Shown one piece after another: positions 1-9,172 of a DNA stretch of 64,000 nt. This DNA is from DAOUCV01 sp034432095 (lineage in GTDB: Bacteria; Chloroflexota; Dehalococcoidia; Dehalococcoidales; UBA2162): assembly GCA_034432095.1 (NCBI GenBank), contig DAOUCV010000026.1, positions 1 through 64,000 on the forward strand, given 5' to 3'. The notes beneath the pieces were generated by a model, which was not told where the DNA came from, searched no databases, and saw only the letters and a program-made list of their open reading frames with translations. Made by a program: the position numbers and the translations under genes. Position 1 is the stretch's first letter; the number at the start of each line of letters is the position of its first letter.

Positions 1-3000
1 GGCAGGTAACAGCACAGGCTCCACAGCCCTTACAGAGCGCCTCGTTGACCCGGGCAACCTTTCTTTTTTCATCTATCTCTATCGCCCGGTAGGCACAGAT
101 AGAGACACACAGCCCACAGGCATTACACACTTCTTCATCAATGAACGCCGTCGCTGCTTCAACTTCAACTGACCCTCGGCTTATCATCGCCAGCACCTTA
201 GCGGCAGCGGCGGAAGCTTGAGCCACGGTATCCGGTATGTCCTTTGGACCCTGGCAGCAGCCAACAATGAAGACACCGTCCGTCATGGTGGCTACCGGGT
301 CAAGCTTGGGATGTCTCTCCAGGAAGAAACCATCGGCACTGCGGTTAATGTTAAATAGCCGGGCAATATTTGCGGCATCGGTTTGTGGTTCCAGAGCCGG
401 GCACAGGACAACCATATCCACCGGTACCCGTATCATGGCACCCAGCAAGGTATCTTCACACACCACGACCAGTTTTCCTTTCTCCTCATCGCGTATGGCC
501 TGGTCGGTAACGTATGCCACCTTGCCCCGGATGAAATTTACACCTTCATCGCAGATACGCTCGTAGAATTCCTCATAACCCTTGCCGAAGCAACGCATAT
601 CGATATACATGTGGTATACCTCGGCGCTAGTTTTTTCTTTTATCAGGTGGGAATATTTAAGGGCATACATACAGCACACCCGGGAGCAGTACTTGTGATA
701 GTTGGCATCACGGCTGCCCACGCAGTGAATAATGGCTATACTCCCAGGCTCTGAGCCATCCTTGAGCTGGATTTTACCAAGGGTGGGGCCGGAGGCATTA
801 CTGAGTCTTTCAAACTGGAGGGCAGTAATAACGTTATCATATTTCCCGTAGCCGTACTGGGGGATAGCTGACGGGTCAAAGGTATCGTAGCCTGTAGCCA
901 CGATGATGGCACCAACGTCTACCTCAACGGTCCTTGCCTGCATATCGTAATTAATTGCTCCAGCCTGGCACGCTTTAATACACTCCCGGCAGTCAGAGCA
1001 CACTCCGCAGTTCAGGCAACGCTTGGCTTCTTCAATGGCTGTTTTTTCATCAAAGCCGAGCTCAACTTCGGCAAACGTTGCTCGTTTTTCCAGCTCGAGA
1101 ACCGGCATTCTACCTCTCGCCTTTACCTCTAGCCCTTTCTTTGATACCTCTAGCACCCTTTCTTTTGCTGCTGGCCTCCCCGCTCTCATGTCCACACCAC
1201 GGAGATAGCGGTCTATTGAGATGGCTGCTTCCTTGCCGGCAGCAATGGCGCTTATTACATCAACCGGGCCGGTAGCGACATCGCCACCGGCGAAGACCCC
1301 TTTAATATTGGTTTGCCAGGTAACCGGGTCAACGGACAGGGTGCCACGGTCAGTATACTCGAGATTTGCAAGAAGAGAAGTCCTGTCCACTGCCTGGCCG
1401 ACAGCCACGATTATGTTGTCGATATCCATAATGAATTCGGAGCCCTTGATGGGTATGGGGCGCCGACGGCCACTAGCATCGGGTTCTCTCAGTTCCATGC
1501 GGATGCACTGAAGACTGCACAAGCGGCCATCCTGACTTAAAACCCTGACTGGTGCTGCCAAGGTCTGGAGTTCAATACCCTCCCGCTGCGCTTCATCAAC
1601 CTCACTGGCTGCGGCTGGCATTTCGGCTCGTGAGCGCCGGTAAACAATGGTTACCTCTTTAGCCCCGAGGCGCTTGGCTACTCTGGCACTGTCCACAGCC
1701 GCATTGCCCCCGCCAATGACTGCCACCCGATTGCCTATGTCTACCTTTTCCTCCGAGTTCACCCGCTTGAGGAAATCAAGGGCGTGGAGCACTCCTGCAA
1801 TGTCTTCACCAGGAATATCCATTTTCTGGCTTACACCGGCACCTGTGCCAAGGAATACTGCCTTGTATCCCTGGTTAAAAATCTCGGTCAGGTCTTGCAC
1901 CGGGGTATTCGTTTTTATCTCGACACCGAGTTCTTCAATGTACCTTATTTCGTTGCTCAGTACTTCGTTGGGCAGCCGGTATCTGGGGATTCCGTAGCGC
2001 ATTAGACCGCCAGCCTCGGGGGCTGCTTCAAAGACAGTGACCGGGTATCCCAGTCTGACTAGGTCATAAGCGCAGGCTAGTCCAGCCGGACCGGACCCGA
2101 CAACAGCCACTTTTTCTTCTTTTGTCCTTTCAACTGGAGCGGCTTTTTCCCGGCCCTCCCTGAGTTCATAGTCAGCCACAAAACGCTTCAAGAATTGAAT
2201 AGCTACTGGTTCATCAACTTTTCCCCTTTCACACTCGGTCTCGCAGATATGGGTGCAAACCCGCCCACAGACCCCGGCAAAAGGCATGGTCTTTCGCACT
2301 ACCTCAAGGGCTTCCTTAAATTTTCCCTGGGAAATAAGAGCTATATAGCCCTGAGCATTGACTCCCGCCGGACAGGAATACCGGCAGGAAGGACAGCCTC
2401 GGCGGTCAATGGTGAATACATTGGGGACCGCTTGTGAGAAGAGACGATATATCGCCTTTCTTTTGGACAATCCCAAATCGAACTCAGCGGGTACCTCCAC
2501 CGGGCACTGTTTGGCACATTCTCCGCAACCGGTGCACTTATCAATATCCACAAAGCTGGGTTTCCTTCTGACTTTCACCTTGAAATTCCCGACATAGCCG
2601 GAGACCGCCTGAACCTCGCTATAGCTCATTATCTCGATATTCGGGTGTCGCCCTACTTCACTGAGGAGGGGAGTCAAGATGCAACTGGCGCAGTCCAGTG
2701 TCGGAAAGGTCTTAGCAAACTGTGCCATATGCCCGCCAAGGCTTGGCTCTTTTTCCACGAGGTAAACCTTGTGTCCGGCATCAGCAATGTCCAGGGCGGC
2801 TCGGATACCGGCAATACCTCCTCCAACAACCATAACTTTGGGGGTAACCGGAACTTCCCTAACCTCAAGGGGTTCCTGGTAAAGAACCCAGGCTACCGCG
2901 GCACTGACCAACTGCTTTGCCTTTGTGGTCGCTGCCCTACGGTCAGTGGTCACCCAGGCATCCTGTTCGCGGATGTTAGCTATCTCAAAGAGGTACGGGT

Positions 3001-3271
3001 TCAGTCCAGCTTCCTGACAGGCAACACGAAAGGTATGTTCATGCAGCACTGGCGAGCAGGACGCGACGACCACCCGGTTCAGCCCGAACTGCCTAATATC
3101 ATCTTTAATCATATTTTGCCCCGGGGCTGAGCACATGTACATATAATTCCTGGCTACTGTCACATTGGGTAATCCCCTGGCAAATTCTGCCACCTCCTCC
3201 ACATCGACCACCCCCGCTATATTAAATCCACAGTGGCAAACATATACCCCCACTCTAGCTTCGTCGGCCAT
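1..3271 (-). CDS. hdrA: HdrA-like flavoprotein with inserted GltD module (partial, runs off left edge)
   Basis: The frame is open from an ATG at 3271 (GGAGG nine bases upstream) to the left edge, at least 1090 codons, with no stop. The N-terminus carries the HdrA signature VCHCGFNIAG and then CSPVLHEHTF. A first FAD motif (VVGGGIAG) lies near residue 150 and a CTGCGECAKQC cluster near 245. Next comes a complete GltD-type block: its cysteine-rich N-domain (CGRVCTHICETEC, about 340), a second dinucleotide site (VVGSGPAG, about 390) and a third (GGGNAAVDSA, about 520). HdrA sequence resumes near 750 with CRECIKAC and CSRVCCMYALK (about 865), and ferredoxin motifs CNACGLC and CKGCGAC sit at the edge. 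HdrA is the FAD subunit of heterodisulfide-reductase-type electron bifurcation; GltD modules bring NAD(P)H oxidation. It lies 22 bases after an HdrCB-like gene, so an Hdr-type complex is likely. The physiological partner is unknown. Confidence 0.92.
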   Translation of the reverse strand, partial: MADEARVGVYVCHCGFNIAGVVDVEEVAEFARGLPNVTVARNYMYMCSAPGQNMIKDDIRQFGLNRVVVASCSPVLHEHTFRVACQEAGLNPYLFEIANIREQDAWVTTDRRAATTKAKQLVSAAVAWVLYQEPLEVREVPVTPKVMVVGGGIAGIRAALDIADAGHKVYLVEKEPSLGGHMAQFAKTFPTLDCASCILTPLLSEVGRHPNIEIMSYSEVQAVSGYVGNFKVKVRRKPSFVDIDKCTGCGECAKQCPVEVPAEFDLGLSKRKAIYRLFSQAVPNVFTIDRRGCPSCRYSCPAGVNAQGYIALISQGKFKEALEVVRKTMPFAGVCGRVCTHICETECERGKVDEPVAIQFLKRFVADYELREGREKAAPVERTKEEKVAVVGSGPAGLACAYDLVRLGYPVTVFEAAPEAGGLMRYGIPRYRLPNEVLSNEIRYIEELGVEIKTNTPVQDLTEIFNQGYKAVFLGTGAGVSQKMDIPGEDIAGVLHALDFLKRVNSEEKVDIGNRVAVIGGGNAAVDSARVAKRLGAKEVTIVYRRSRAEMPAAASEVDEAQREGIELQTLAAPVRVLSQDGRLCSLQCIRMELREPDASGRRRPIPIKGSEFIMDIDNIIVAVGQAVDRTSLLANLEYTDRGTLSVDPVTWQTNIKGVFAGGDVATGPVDVISAIAAGKEAAISIDRYLRGVDMRAGRPAAKERVLEVSKKGLEVKARGRMPVLELEKRATFAEVELGFDEKTAIEEAKRCLNCGVCSDCRECIKACQAGAINYDMQARTVEVDVGAIIVATGYDTFDPSAIPQYGYGKYDNVITALQFERLSNASGPTLGKIQLKDGSEPGSIAIIHCVGSRDANYHKYCSRVCCMYALKYSHLIKEKTSAEVYHMYIDMRCFGKGYEEFYERICDEGVNFIRGKVAYVTDQAIRDEEKGKLVVVCEDTLLGAMIRVPVDMVVLCPALEPQTDAANIARLFNINRSADGFFLERHPKLDPVATMTDGVFIVGCCQGPKDIPDTVAQASAAAAKVLAMISRGSVEVEAATAFIDEEVCNACGLCVSICAYRAIEIDEKRKVARVNEALCKGCGACAVTC

Positions 3272-3293
3272 AGAGTAAGACCTCCATATCTGG

Positions 3294-4442
3294 TTAAACC
3301 ACCTCCAGAATCAATTCGGTGATGTCTTTAATTTCGATGCTCCCTTCTCCTACCGAGGACCGCAGGCTGTCCTCAAAGTTCAGCATACAATAAGGACAGG
3401 AGACAGCTAATACATCGGCTCCAGTGCTAAGAGCCTGGTCCAGCCTGAGGTCAGAGAATCTCTCCCCTTTCCTGGTCTCCATCCAGATTCTCCCTCCTCC
3501 GCCACCGCAGCACAGGCTGTTTTCCCGATTGTCCCTCATCTCGACTAGCTCCAGTCCGGGGATACTCTCCAGGACCTGCCGGGGAGCATCGTATATGCCA
3601 TTATGGCGCCCAAGATAGCAGGGGTCGTGATAGGTGACCTTCTTGCTCAGCTTACCGGTGAACTTCAGCCCTCCTTCTGTGATAAGCTGAGCTAGGTATT
3701 GCGAAATATGAGCCACCTCAAACTTGCCTTCAAGCTCAGGATACTCGTTTTTGAAGGTACTGTAGCAATGGGGAGAAGTGGTAACAATCCTCTTGACCCC
3801 GGTTTCCTGAAAAGCACTGATATTAGCCCGGGCCAGATTCTTAAAGAGGCTTTCCTGGCCTGCCTTACGGGCACTTTCACCACAGCAAGTTTCCTGAGTG
3901 CCTAATATACCAAAGTTTACCCCGGCTTTCTTCAGGATGCTGGCCGTAGCCCGGGCAACCCTTTGAATACCGGGGTCGTAGGCTGGAATGCAGCATGAGA
4001 AGTATAATATTTCGGTTCCACTGGTGTGAGTCTTTACATCAAGCTCTTTTGCCCACTCAGTCCGTTTTTCCCGCGGCTCACCAAGCGGGTTCCCTGTGCC
4101 GGATATATTCTTGATGGAAATGCGGAGCGAGTCCGGTATTCCAGCTATTCCGAATTCGACGATAGCCCTGCGCATTGCCCTCATGATATCTATGATTTCC
4201 ACACCGCGAGGGCAGCGCTGAACGCAGGCTCTGCAGGTGGCACACATCCATATCTCTTCACTTTCAAAGTCAATCAAACCCAGTTGCCCCTGGTGCATTA
4301 TGCGGCGAACCACGAAGTTTCTTACCAGGTTCCACGGGCAGGAACCAGTGCACATACCACATTGATAACATAGTTTAAGAAGGTCTCCGCCTTCTTCCTT
4401 AATAATATCTACCGCGTCTCTATGTGGGAATACTGCTTGCAT
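3294..4442 (-). CDS. HdrC-HdrB fusion (HdrD-like) CCG-domain Fe-S protein
   Basis: 382 residues. The N-terminal third is HdrC-like, with two 4Fe-4S motifs, CYQCGMCTGSCP and CATCRACVQRCP. The rest is HdrB-like, with two CCG cysteine-rich repeats: SCCIPAYD with TCCGES, and HDPCYLGRH with LCCGGGGG and a final CPYC. In Hdr systems such CCG domains bind the noncubane clusters that reduce a disulfide. I start at ATG 4442, with AGGG eight bases upstream; an in-frame TTG at 4466 overlaps the only other SD-like purines and is less likely. The stop is 22 bases before hdrA, so the two are co-transcribed and together supply HdrA, HdrB and HdrC functions. The substrate may be a disulfide other than CoM-S-S-CoB, since nothing else here suggests methanogenesis. 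Confidence 0.9.
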   Translation of the reverse strand: MQAVFPHRDAVDIIKEEGGDLLKLCYQCGMCTGSCPWNLVRNFVVRRIMHQGQLGLIDFESEEIWMCATCRACVQRCPRGVEIIDIMRAMRRAIVEFGIAGIPDSLRISIKNISGTGNPLGEPREKRTEWAKELDVKTHTSGTEILYFSCCIPAYDPGIQRVARATASILKKAGVNFGILGTQETCCGESARKAGQESLFKNLARANISAFQETGVKRIVTTSPHCYSTFKNEYPELEGKFEVAHISQYLAQLITEGGLKFTGKLSKKVTYHDPCYLGRHNGIYDAPRQVLESIPGLELVEMRDNRENSLCCGGGGGRIWMETRKGERFSDLRLDQALSTGADVLAVSCPYCMLNFEDSLRSSVGEGSIEIKDITELILEVV

Positions 4443-4580
4443 TACACAGACCCTGCTTCCTCTCAATTTTTCTGCTTTTTTGAACTCTAATATACCATGA
4501 ATTAATAGGTAGCGTAAAATTGGGATGACATTTAGTAACCTGTCGAGAAAGTCTATGGTCTGGTAAAGACGAGGAGTCCA

Positions 4581-4610
4581 TTGATATAAACAATCATATT
4601 ATGCTAAAAT
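4581..4610 (+). promoter_or_regulatory. Promoter of the PPOX-family gene
   Basis: TTGATA at 4581-4586, an 18-base spacer, and TAAAAT at 4605-4610 preceded by TGC, giving an extended -10. Predicted start of transcription is near 4617, 26 bases before the ATG at 4643. Confidence 0.6.
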
Positions 4611-4642
4611 TCTTCCGCAATATTTGGAAGGGAGGAGCCATT

Positions 4643-5065
4643 ATGGACAAAAAAGAAATCCTTAATTTCATCACCAAAAACCCTATAGCCTACATGGCCA
4701 CTGTGGAAGGCAATAAACCCCACGTTCGTGCCATGGGGACATACCGTGCGGACGAAGATGGCATCATCTTTTCCATGCAATCGCCTAAAGATGTTTACAA
4801 ACAACTCATTAAAAATCCTGAGACCGAGCTGTGTTACTATGCTGACGGTATCCAGGTCAGAGTCAGCGGTCGAATGCAGGAAGTGAAAGATATAGCCCTC
4901 AAGAAGGAAATTGTAGAAAAACGCCCCTTTTATAAACCGGGGGTGGAAAAGGAGGGGTGGGACTACGTGGGTGTTTTCATTTTGAAGCACGGTAAAGCCA
5001 CCGTCATGGATATGAAGGGTCCACCGTCTCCCCCCGGAGCTCCCAAAGTCTATATCGACCTATGA
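4643..5065 (+). CDS. Pyridoxamine 5'-phosphate oxidase-family flavin-binding protein
   Basis: 140 residues, a single split-barrel domain. The pattern ITKNPIAYMATVEGNKPHVR near the N-terminus, followed by DGIIFSMQSPKDVYKQL and NPETELCYY, is typical of small PPOX-family proteins that bind FMN or F420. The true start is ATG 4643, with GGAGGAG at 4631-4637; an in-frame ATG at 4601 lies inside the predicted promoter. The protein is too short for true PdxH. Such proteins usually act as general nitro- or quinone-type reductases or flavin sensors; the substrate cannot be told from sequence. It stands alone, with its own promoter and a terminator directly after the stop. Confidence 0.85.
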   Translation: MDKKEILNFITKNPIAYMATVEGNKPHVRAMGTYRADEDGIIFSMQSPKDVYKQLIKNPETELCYYADGIQVRVSGRMQEVKDIALKKEIVEKRPFYKPGVEKEGWDYVGVFILKHGKATVMDMKGPPSPPGAPKVYIDL

Positions 5066-5075
5066 AATAAGGTCT

Positions 5076-5100
5076 GAGGGGGGTGACGAACCCCCCTCTT
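5076..5100 (+). terminator. Hairpin terminator after the PPOX gene
   Basis: Perfect 8-bp stem (GAGGGGGG at 5076-5083 with CCCCCCTC at 5091-5098) and a 7-base loop, ten bases after the stop codon. Only a short T run follows. The esterase gene converges from the other side, so it may serve both. Confidence 0.65.
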
Positions 5101-5215
5101 GACTTCTCCGATATTTCAGTTGGCGTGGTGAGTTCACTGCATCTAGTACCTCAACAGGGTCAACCCGAGCCTGTGCTGCACCTTTCACCGGCATGAAGAT
5201 AGACAATGAGGGTTT

Positions 5216-6763
5216 CTATATCGGCGTTGCAGATAGCAGGTCATAGCTGTCCCAAGCCCTGCGTTCCGCTTCGAAAGGCGCGCTTTCAATCCTGGTGTTT
5301 ATGTCAAAGACCATCGTCATACGGCTTTCCCCGTAGACCGGCCACGGACCGGTACTTTCACAGGACGGGTCGCCGGTACGCGCAAAAGCAATACAGGAGT
5401 CCTGTAGCTTGTTAGCCAGGTTTTCAACTTCCGGGCTATTTCCGGTAAAATCAGCATCGAGACTCCCGAAAAGGAGAGGGTTATCAAGCCCGTGCATTGC
5501 CCCCAAGGCTCCGCCCATCGCCGGCGATTTATAAGTAAACAGGTAATTGTAGGCTGGCGTCCCGTTATCACGCTGTGCTTCTACCAGGCGGATGGTGGGT
5601 ATCCGGAACATCATGTCGGTATTGATGCTCCCCAAAATCTCCAGGGGCGTAGCTTTATTGCCACGCCTCAGCAATGCATCACGATAAACTTGAACCAGCC
5701 CAGGAACCAGGTCGGGCGGTAGCATTGTGTTCAACCTCTTGAACATTCCGGCTTCGTCCATATTTCGCATGGCGGGGTCCATGGAATTCACTGCCTTCAT
5801 TTCATCGAGGGTGTTGCCCGCCATGAGGGTAATGCCTTTAGCGCAGCCATTCTTAATGGACAGCATCGGCGCTTCTTTAATAACGGTGCCATCTACTACC
5901 GGTTGAAATGGTGTAGCCCGGTGTTCAGCCTCACGTAGTTTGGTACTCAGCTGCTGCTGCCCGTCTAGGAGCTGACGTGTGGTGAGATTACGCAGACCAT
6001 CTACATCTTTCCTTTTGAGGCCGAGGATATTAAGAAACTGGCTTGATATTTCAACAGCCTTATCCAGGGTACTGATAACATTGGCAGCACCACTCCGGTT
6101 TATCGCTTTATGGAATCTGCCACGGGCGGCAGGCATTGCCAGTAGCATGCCGATACTCATACCACCGGCAGAAAAACCAAAAACAGTGATATTGTCCGGG
6201 TTACCGCCAAAAGCGGCGATGTTGTCCTGCACCCATTCGAGAGCTGCAACCTGGTCGAGTAGCCCTTCATTGCCGGTGGCTGGTATCTTGCCGGAGGTAA
6301 TCTCTTTCAGGTTGATGAATCCCAAAGCGCCTAGCCGGTAGTTGATACTTACCAGGACGATATCTCCGCGTTTCGCCAGTTTACCACCCTCCAAGAACGA
6401 CTCTGTCCCCGAACCGATGATGAAAGCGCCACCGTGTATCCAGAACATCACTGGACGACGAGCGTCGTCCAATCCCGGTGTCCAGATATTCAGGAAAAGG
6501 CAGTCTTCACTCTGAGGTTGATCGGCAAAATCAGGCCTAAAGGGACCGGGTGCCATCATTAAGTTTTGGGGAGCGATGGCCCCGTATTTCCTGGCAGGTC
6601 TTACGCCGCTCCAGGGCTCTACCGGTTGCGGAGGCATCCAACGCAGGTTGTCTACGGGCGGAGCGGCGTACGGCACCCCTTTGAAAACATATAGTCCGTT
6701 TTTAAAATCGCCTTGCACCTTACCTTTTCTCGTGGCAACAATAGCCTGTTTACCAGCGCTCAT
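5216..6763 (-). CDS. Type B carboxylesterase (para-nitrobenzyl esterase family)
   Basis: 515 residues, the normal length for the family. The oxyanion-hole motif HGGAF is near residue 111, the nucleophile elbow GFSAG puts the catalytic Ser at about 198, and the C-terminal His is in AMHGLDNPLLFG. SEDCLFLNIWTP is the usual type B family stretch. No signal peptide is visible, so it is probably cytoplasmic, cleaving carboxylic esters of unknown origin. I choose ATG 6763, with AGGAGGG four bases away; a TTG one codon earlier is too close to that site. It is monocistronic and divergent from the glycosyltransferase gene. Confidence 0.92.
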   Translation of the reverse strand: MSAGKQAIVATRKGKVQGDFKNGLYVFKGVPYAAPPVDNLRWMPPQPVEPWSGVRPARKYGAIAPQNLMMAPGPFRPDFADQPQSEDCLFLNIWTPGLDDARRPVMFWIHGGAFIIGSGTESFLEGGKLAKRGDIVLVSINYRLGALGFINLKEITSGKIPATGNEGLLDQVAALEWVQDNIAAFGGNPDNITVFGFSAGGMSIGMLLAMPAARGRFHKAINRSGAANVISTLDKAVEISSQFLNILGLKRKDVDGLRNLTTRQLLDGQQQLSTKLREAEHRATPFQPVVDGTVIKEAPMLSIKNGCAKGITLMAGNTLDEMKAVNSMDPAMRNMDEAGMFKRLNTMLPPDLVPGLVQVYRDALLRRGNKATPLEILGSINTDMMFRIPTIRLVEAQRDNGTPAYNYLFTYKSPAMGGALGAMHGLDNPLLFGSLDADFTGNSPEVENLANKLQDSCIAFARTGDPSCESTGPWPVYGESRMTMVFDINTRIESAPFEAERRAWDSYDLLSATPI

Positions 6764-6929
6764 CAAACCCTCCTTAAAAGAAAATTATAGCAAAATTGGA
6801 CTAAAGCGAACTCGGCTGATATTAGCTTGTGCCACACCACCCTATAACAAATTTGTGACAGTTGTCAAGCATTCGTTCCCAAATCAGGGGGTTACCAGGA
6901 ATGGAAGGTGTACTTTGGCTTGTTGGTCG

Positions 6930-6960
6930 TTGACAGGCAGAGGTTCTGGTGTGGTATGAT
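6930..6960 (+). promoter_or_regulatory. Promoter of the glycosyltransferase gene
   Basis: Perfect TTGACA at 6930-6935, a 19-base spacer, and TATGAT at 6955-6960 with TGG before it (extended -10). Transcription would begin near 6967, which rules out the in-frame GTG 6949 and ATG 6961 as starts of the following gene. Confidence 0.6.
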
Positions 6961-7014
6961 ATGACTAAAGTCACAGGGAAGGTGGTGGGAGGGATGTCAA
7001 CAGAGGGAAATAGG

Positions 7015-7908
7015 ATGAACCAATCCCCCCATCCCAAAGTACTCGTCGGCATGCCTGCTTATAATGAAGGGAAATACCTCGGCAGCCTCATCCTGCAAGC
7101 CCGGCAACATGCGGACGAGGTTATTGTCGTCGACGATGGGAGTACAGACCACACTGCCAAGGTCGCTGAGCTTGCTGGAGCTAAAGTGGTACGGCATGGA
7201 GAAAACAAGGGCTATGGGATGGCAATTCGGACTATTCTCGCCGAGGCAAAAAAACAGAACGCCGACGTCCTTGTTATCCTTGATGCTGACTCTCAACATA
7301 ACCCTGAGGAGATACCATCTCTAATTAGAGCTGTCTCTGAGGGCTTTGATGTTGTCATTGGCTCAAGGGCAACGCAGAAGCGTGCTATTGCTCCCTATCG
7401 CCGTCTGGGGCAGGGAGTCCTATCAAGGCTAACTTCTGTTGCTTCCGGCAAAAAACTTTCCGATACTGAATCGGGATTTAGAGCCTATTCCAGAAAAGCC
7501 TTGACCACCCTGGAGTTGAAGGAAACAGGGATGGCAGTCTCATCGGAGATAGTATCTGAAGCTGCTGCCAAGGGTCTGAAAATCACAGAGGTTCCTATTT
7601 CTGTCACCTACACTAAAGATGGCTCGACCCTGAACCCTATAAGACACGGTGTCGGTGTTCTGAATCGGATAATGGTTATGATTTCGGAGAGAAGGCCCCT
7701 CCTATTTTTTGGGTTTTTTGGGGGTATATTCTTGGTGCTCGGGATTGCTGCTGGCGTTGGAGTAATCTGGGCTTTTTATTTTGGCTCGGGCGTGTTGGCA
7801 ACAGGGACGGCGTTAATATCAATGCTGTTGGTCACCATCGGCTTGTTGAGCATATTTACCGGGGTAATATTGAATGTGATGGTGAAGCGAATAAGTGGCA
7901 AATTATAA
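7015..7908 (+). CDS. Family 2 glycosyltransferase (dolichyl-phosphate-mannose-synthase-like)
   Basis: About 297 residues. The GT2 core has GMPAYNEGKYL, then VVDDGSTDHT and the metal-binding DADSQH, followed by GSRATQKR and the acceptor-loop region SDTESGFRAYS. Two hydrophobic segments fill the C-terminal 70 residues (LLFFGFFGGIFLVLGIAA and a second stretch ending in MVKRISGKL), so it is a membrane-anchored polyprenyl-phosphate glycosyltransferase of the DPM1/GtrB kind, acting at the inner face of the membrane. I start at ATG 7015, with GAGGG at 7003-7007 and a 7-base spacer, downstream of the predicted transcription start. ATG 6994 is possible but its GGAGGG abuts the codon. There is no linked cell-wall operon. 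Confidence 0.9.
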   Translation: MNQSPHPKVLVGMPAYNEGKYLGSLILQARQHADEVIVVDDGSTDHTAKVAELAGAKVVRHGENKGYGMAIRTILAEAKKQNADVLVILDADSQHNPEEIPSLIRAVSEGFDVVIGSRATQKRAIAPYRRLGQGVLSRLTSVASGKKLSDTESGFRAYSRKALTTLELKETGMAVSSEIVSEAAAKGLKITEVPISVTYTKDGSTLNPIRHGVGVLNRIMVMISERRPLLFFGFFGGIFLVLGIAAGVGVIWAFYFGSGVLATGTALISMLLVTIGLLSIFTGVILNVMVKRISGKL

Positions 7909-8001
7909 CCTTAACCGGCTGGGTTTACTGACAAATCCGGCATAGTCCATCCTGGCGACGATTTTTTCGGTATTACAGGGGGTTCTCGCCCAGTAAGATA
8001 G

Positions 8002-8805
8002 TTACTTAATAGGCGGCCCACCAGCCATACCCGAGGCAATCAGTCCGGCACCACCGCTGACACAGATGCTATCTCCCGTGATATATGATGACTCTTCTGA
8101 AGCCAGAAACAAGGCTGCGCTGGCGACATCGGCGGTGGTACCCAATTTTTTTAGCGGTACAATACGTTGTGCCATCGCCGTTTGATGAGCGACCACGTCT
8201 TTTACCCCTGGACCGGAAAAAACGGCTGACATATCGGTGAGAATCATCCCGGGGTGGATTACATTTACGCAGACGTTGTAGGGGGCCAGTGCGGCGGCGG
8301 CAGAACGCGAGACCGACCACTGCGCCGCTTTAGAAGCGTGGTAATGAAAATTGATCGCGCCACTCTCAAAGGCAGCCACGGACACTATATTGATAATTTT
8401 ACCATAGTTATTTTCTTTCATATGGGGGGCGATAGCCTGAATACATAAAAATGTCCCTTTGCAGTTTACATCCATTACCCTGTCCCATTCTTCTTCGGTC
8501 GTCTCTTCTAGAGATGTCGGCTTGGTCCCTATCCCGGCGCAGTTAACCAGGATGTCTATCTTCTTGAATCTACTGATAGCCTGAGCCACCATATCCTTTA
8601 CCTGCCGACTGTCCGAGACATCACAGTGTATAAAGATTGCCTCCCTCCCTTTTTTTGAGACCTCCCCCACCGTTTTCCTTGCTTCTGCATCGAGAATATC
8701 AGCGATAACAATATCGCCACCTTCCTCGGCGAATTTGAGGGCAATAGCTCTGCCCATTCCTCTGGCGCCTCCAGTGATGATAGCCACCCTATCGGAAAGT
8801 AACAT
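8002..8805 (-). CDS. Short-chain dehydrogenase/reductase (SDR)
   Basis: 267 residues, classical SDR. The cofactor loop TGGARGMG is at about 11-18, DILVNCAGIG follows, and the catalytic YxxxK is in YHASKAAQ. Acidic residues after the second strand (VIADILDAEA) suggest NAD rather than NADP. The C-terminus has SSYITGDSICVSGG. Start ATG 8805 has AGGAGG six bases upstream. The substrate is unknown. A second SDR lies at 9929-10684 with cupin genes in between, suggesting a small-molecule catabolic island. It is not close enough to BdhA or FabG to name. Confidence 0.9.
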   Translation of the reverse strand: MLLSDRVAIITGGARGMGRAIALKFAEEGGDIVIADILDAEARKTVGEVSKKGREAIFIHCDVSDSRQVKDMVAQAISRFKKIDILVNCAGIGTKPTSLEETTEEEWDRVMDVNCKGTFLCIQAIAPHMKENNYGKIINIVSVAAFESGAINFHYHASKAAQWSVSRSAAAALAPYNVCVNVIHPGMILTDMSAVFSGPGVKDVVAHQTAMAQRIVPLKKLGTTADVASAALFLASEESSYITGDSICVSGGAGLIASGMAGGPPIK

Positions 8806-8873
8806 CTGAGCCTCCTTAATAATAGTGTGAACAGTTAAGAAATTAATGAAAGTGGTTTCATTATACTATATTT

Positions 8874-8887
8874 ATATCCTGTCAATC
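8874..8887 (-). promoter_or_regulatory. TTGACA-containing element upstream of the SDR, inverted copy of one at 9173
   Basis: Reading on the minus strand, GATTGACAGGATAT, followed 14 bases after TTGACA by TATAAT (short spacer), 60-70 bases before the SDR start codon. The identical 14-mer occurs at 9173-9186 on the plus strand before the cupin gene. It may be matched promoter -35 regions or a shared operator. Confidence 0.4.
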
Positions 8888-8902
8888 ATTAGGAGGTTGT
8901 AT

Positions 8903-9149
8903 TATCAACCTCACCCCCTAACCCCCTCTCCTTCAAAGGGGAGGGGGAATGGGTTTTTAGGAGGGACTTCGTCCCTCTTTGATGTCCTACGGAAGAGAGA
9001 GGCTTCGTCTCTCTTTGGTCTCTCTTCAGAGGAGAGGGGAAAAGAGATTAGAAGAGTCCCGACATGTCAGGACTCTTTAACGCCACCCTCTTTTTACAAA
9101 ATTCCCCCTTCCCTTAATTAAGGGAAGGGGGATTAAGGGGGATAGGTTT
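8903..9149. repeat. Composite palindromic intergenic repeat, copy A
   Basis: Fills most of the 430-base gap between the SDR and the cupin gene; no coding signal is seen. It is a string of hairpins: 8922-8947 (12-bp C/T-rich stem, one wobble), 8961-8977 (GAGGGAC-TTC-GTCCCTC), 8994-9014 (7-bp AGAGAGA/TCTCTCT stem), 9054-9075 (GAGTCC around a central GACATGTC, closed by GGACTC) and 9104-9131 (a perfect 28-base palindrome of CCCCCTTCCCTTAA and its complement). It ends with GGGGGATAGGTT. The unit AGGCTTCGTCTCTCTTT (9000-9016) and both ends recur at 43253-43522. No open reading frame is inside, which fits a MITE-like or REP-like element. Confidence 0.75.
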
Positions 9150-9172
9150 ACTAAAATAATCCCATAAAGAAA

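Noticed and set aside
237..3130. Several plus-strand open frames of 60-160 codons
   Set aside because: They are antisense to a continuous hdrA frame with clear motifs, and their translations show no domain features.
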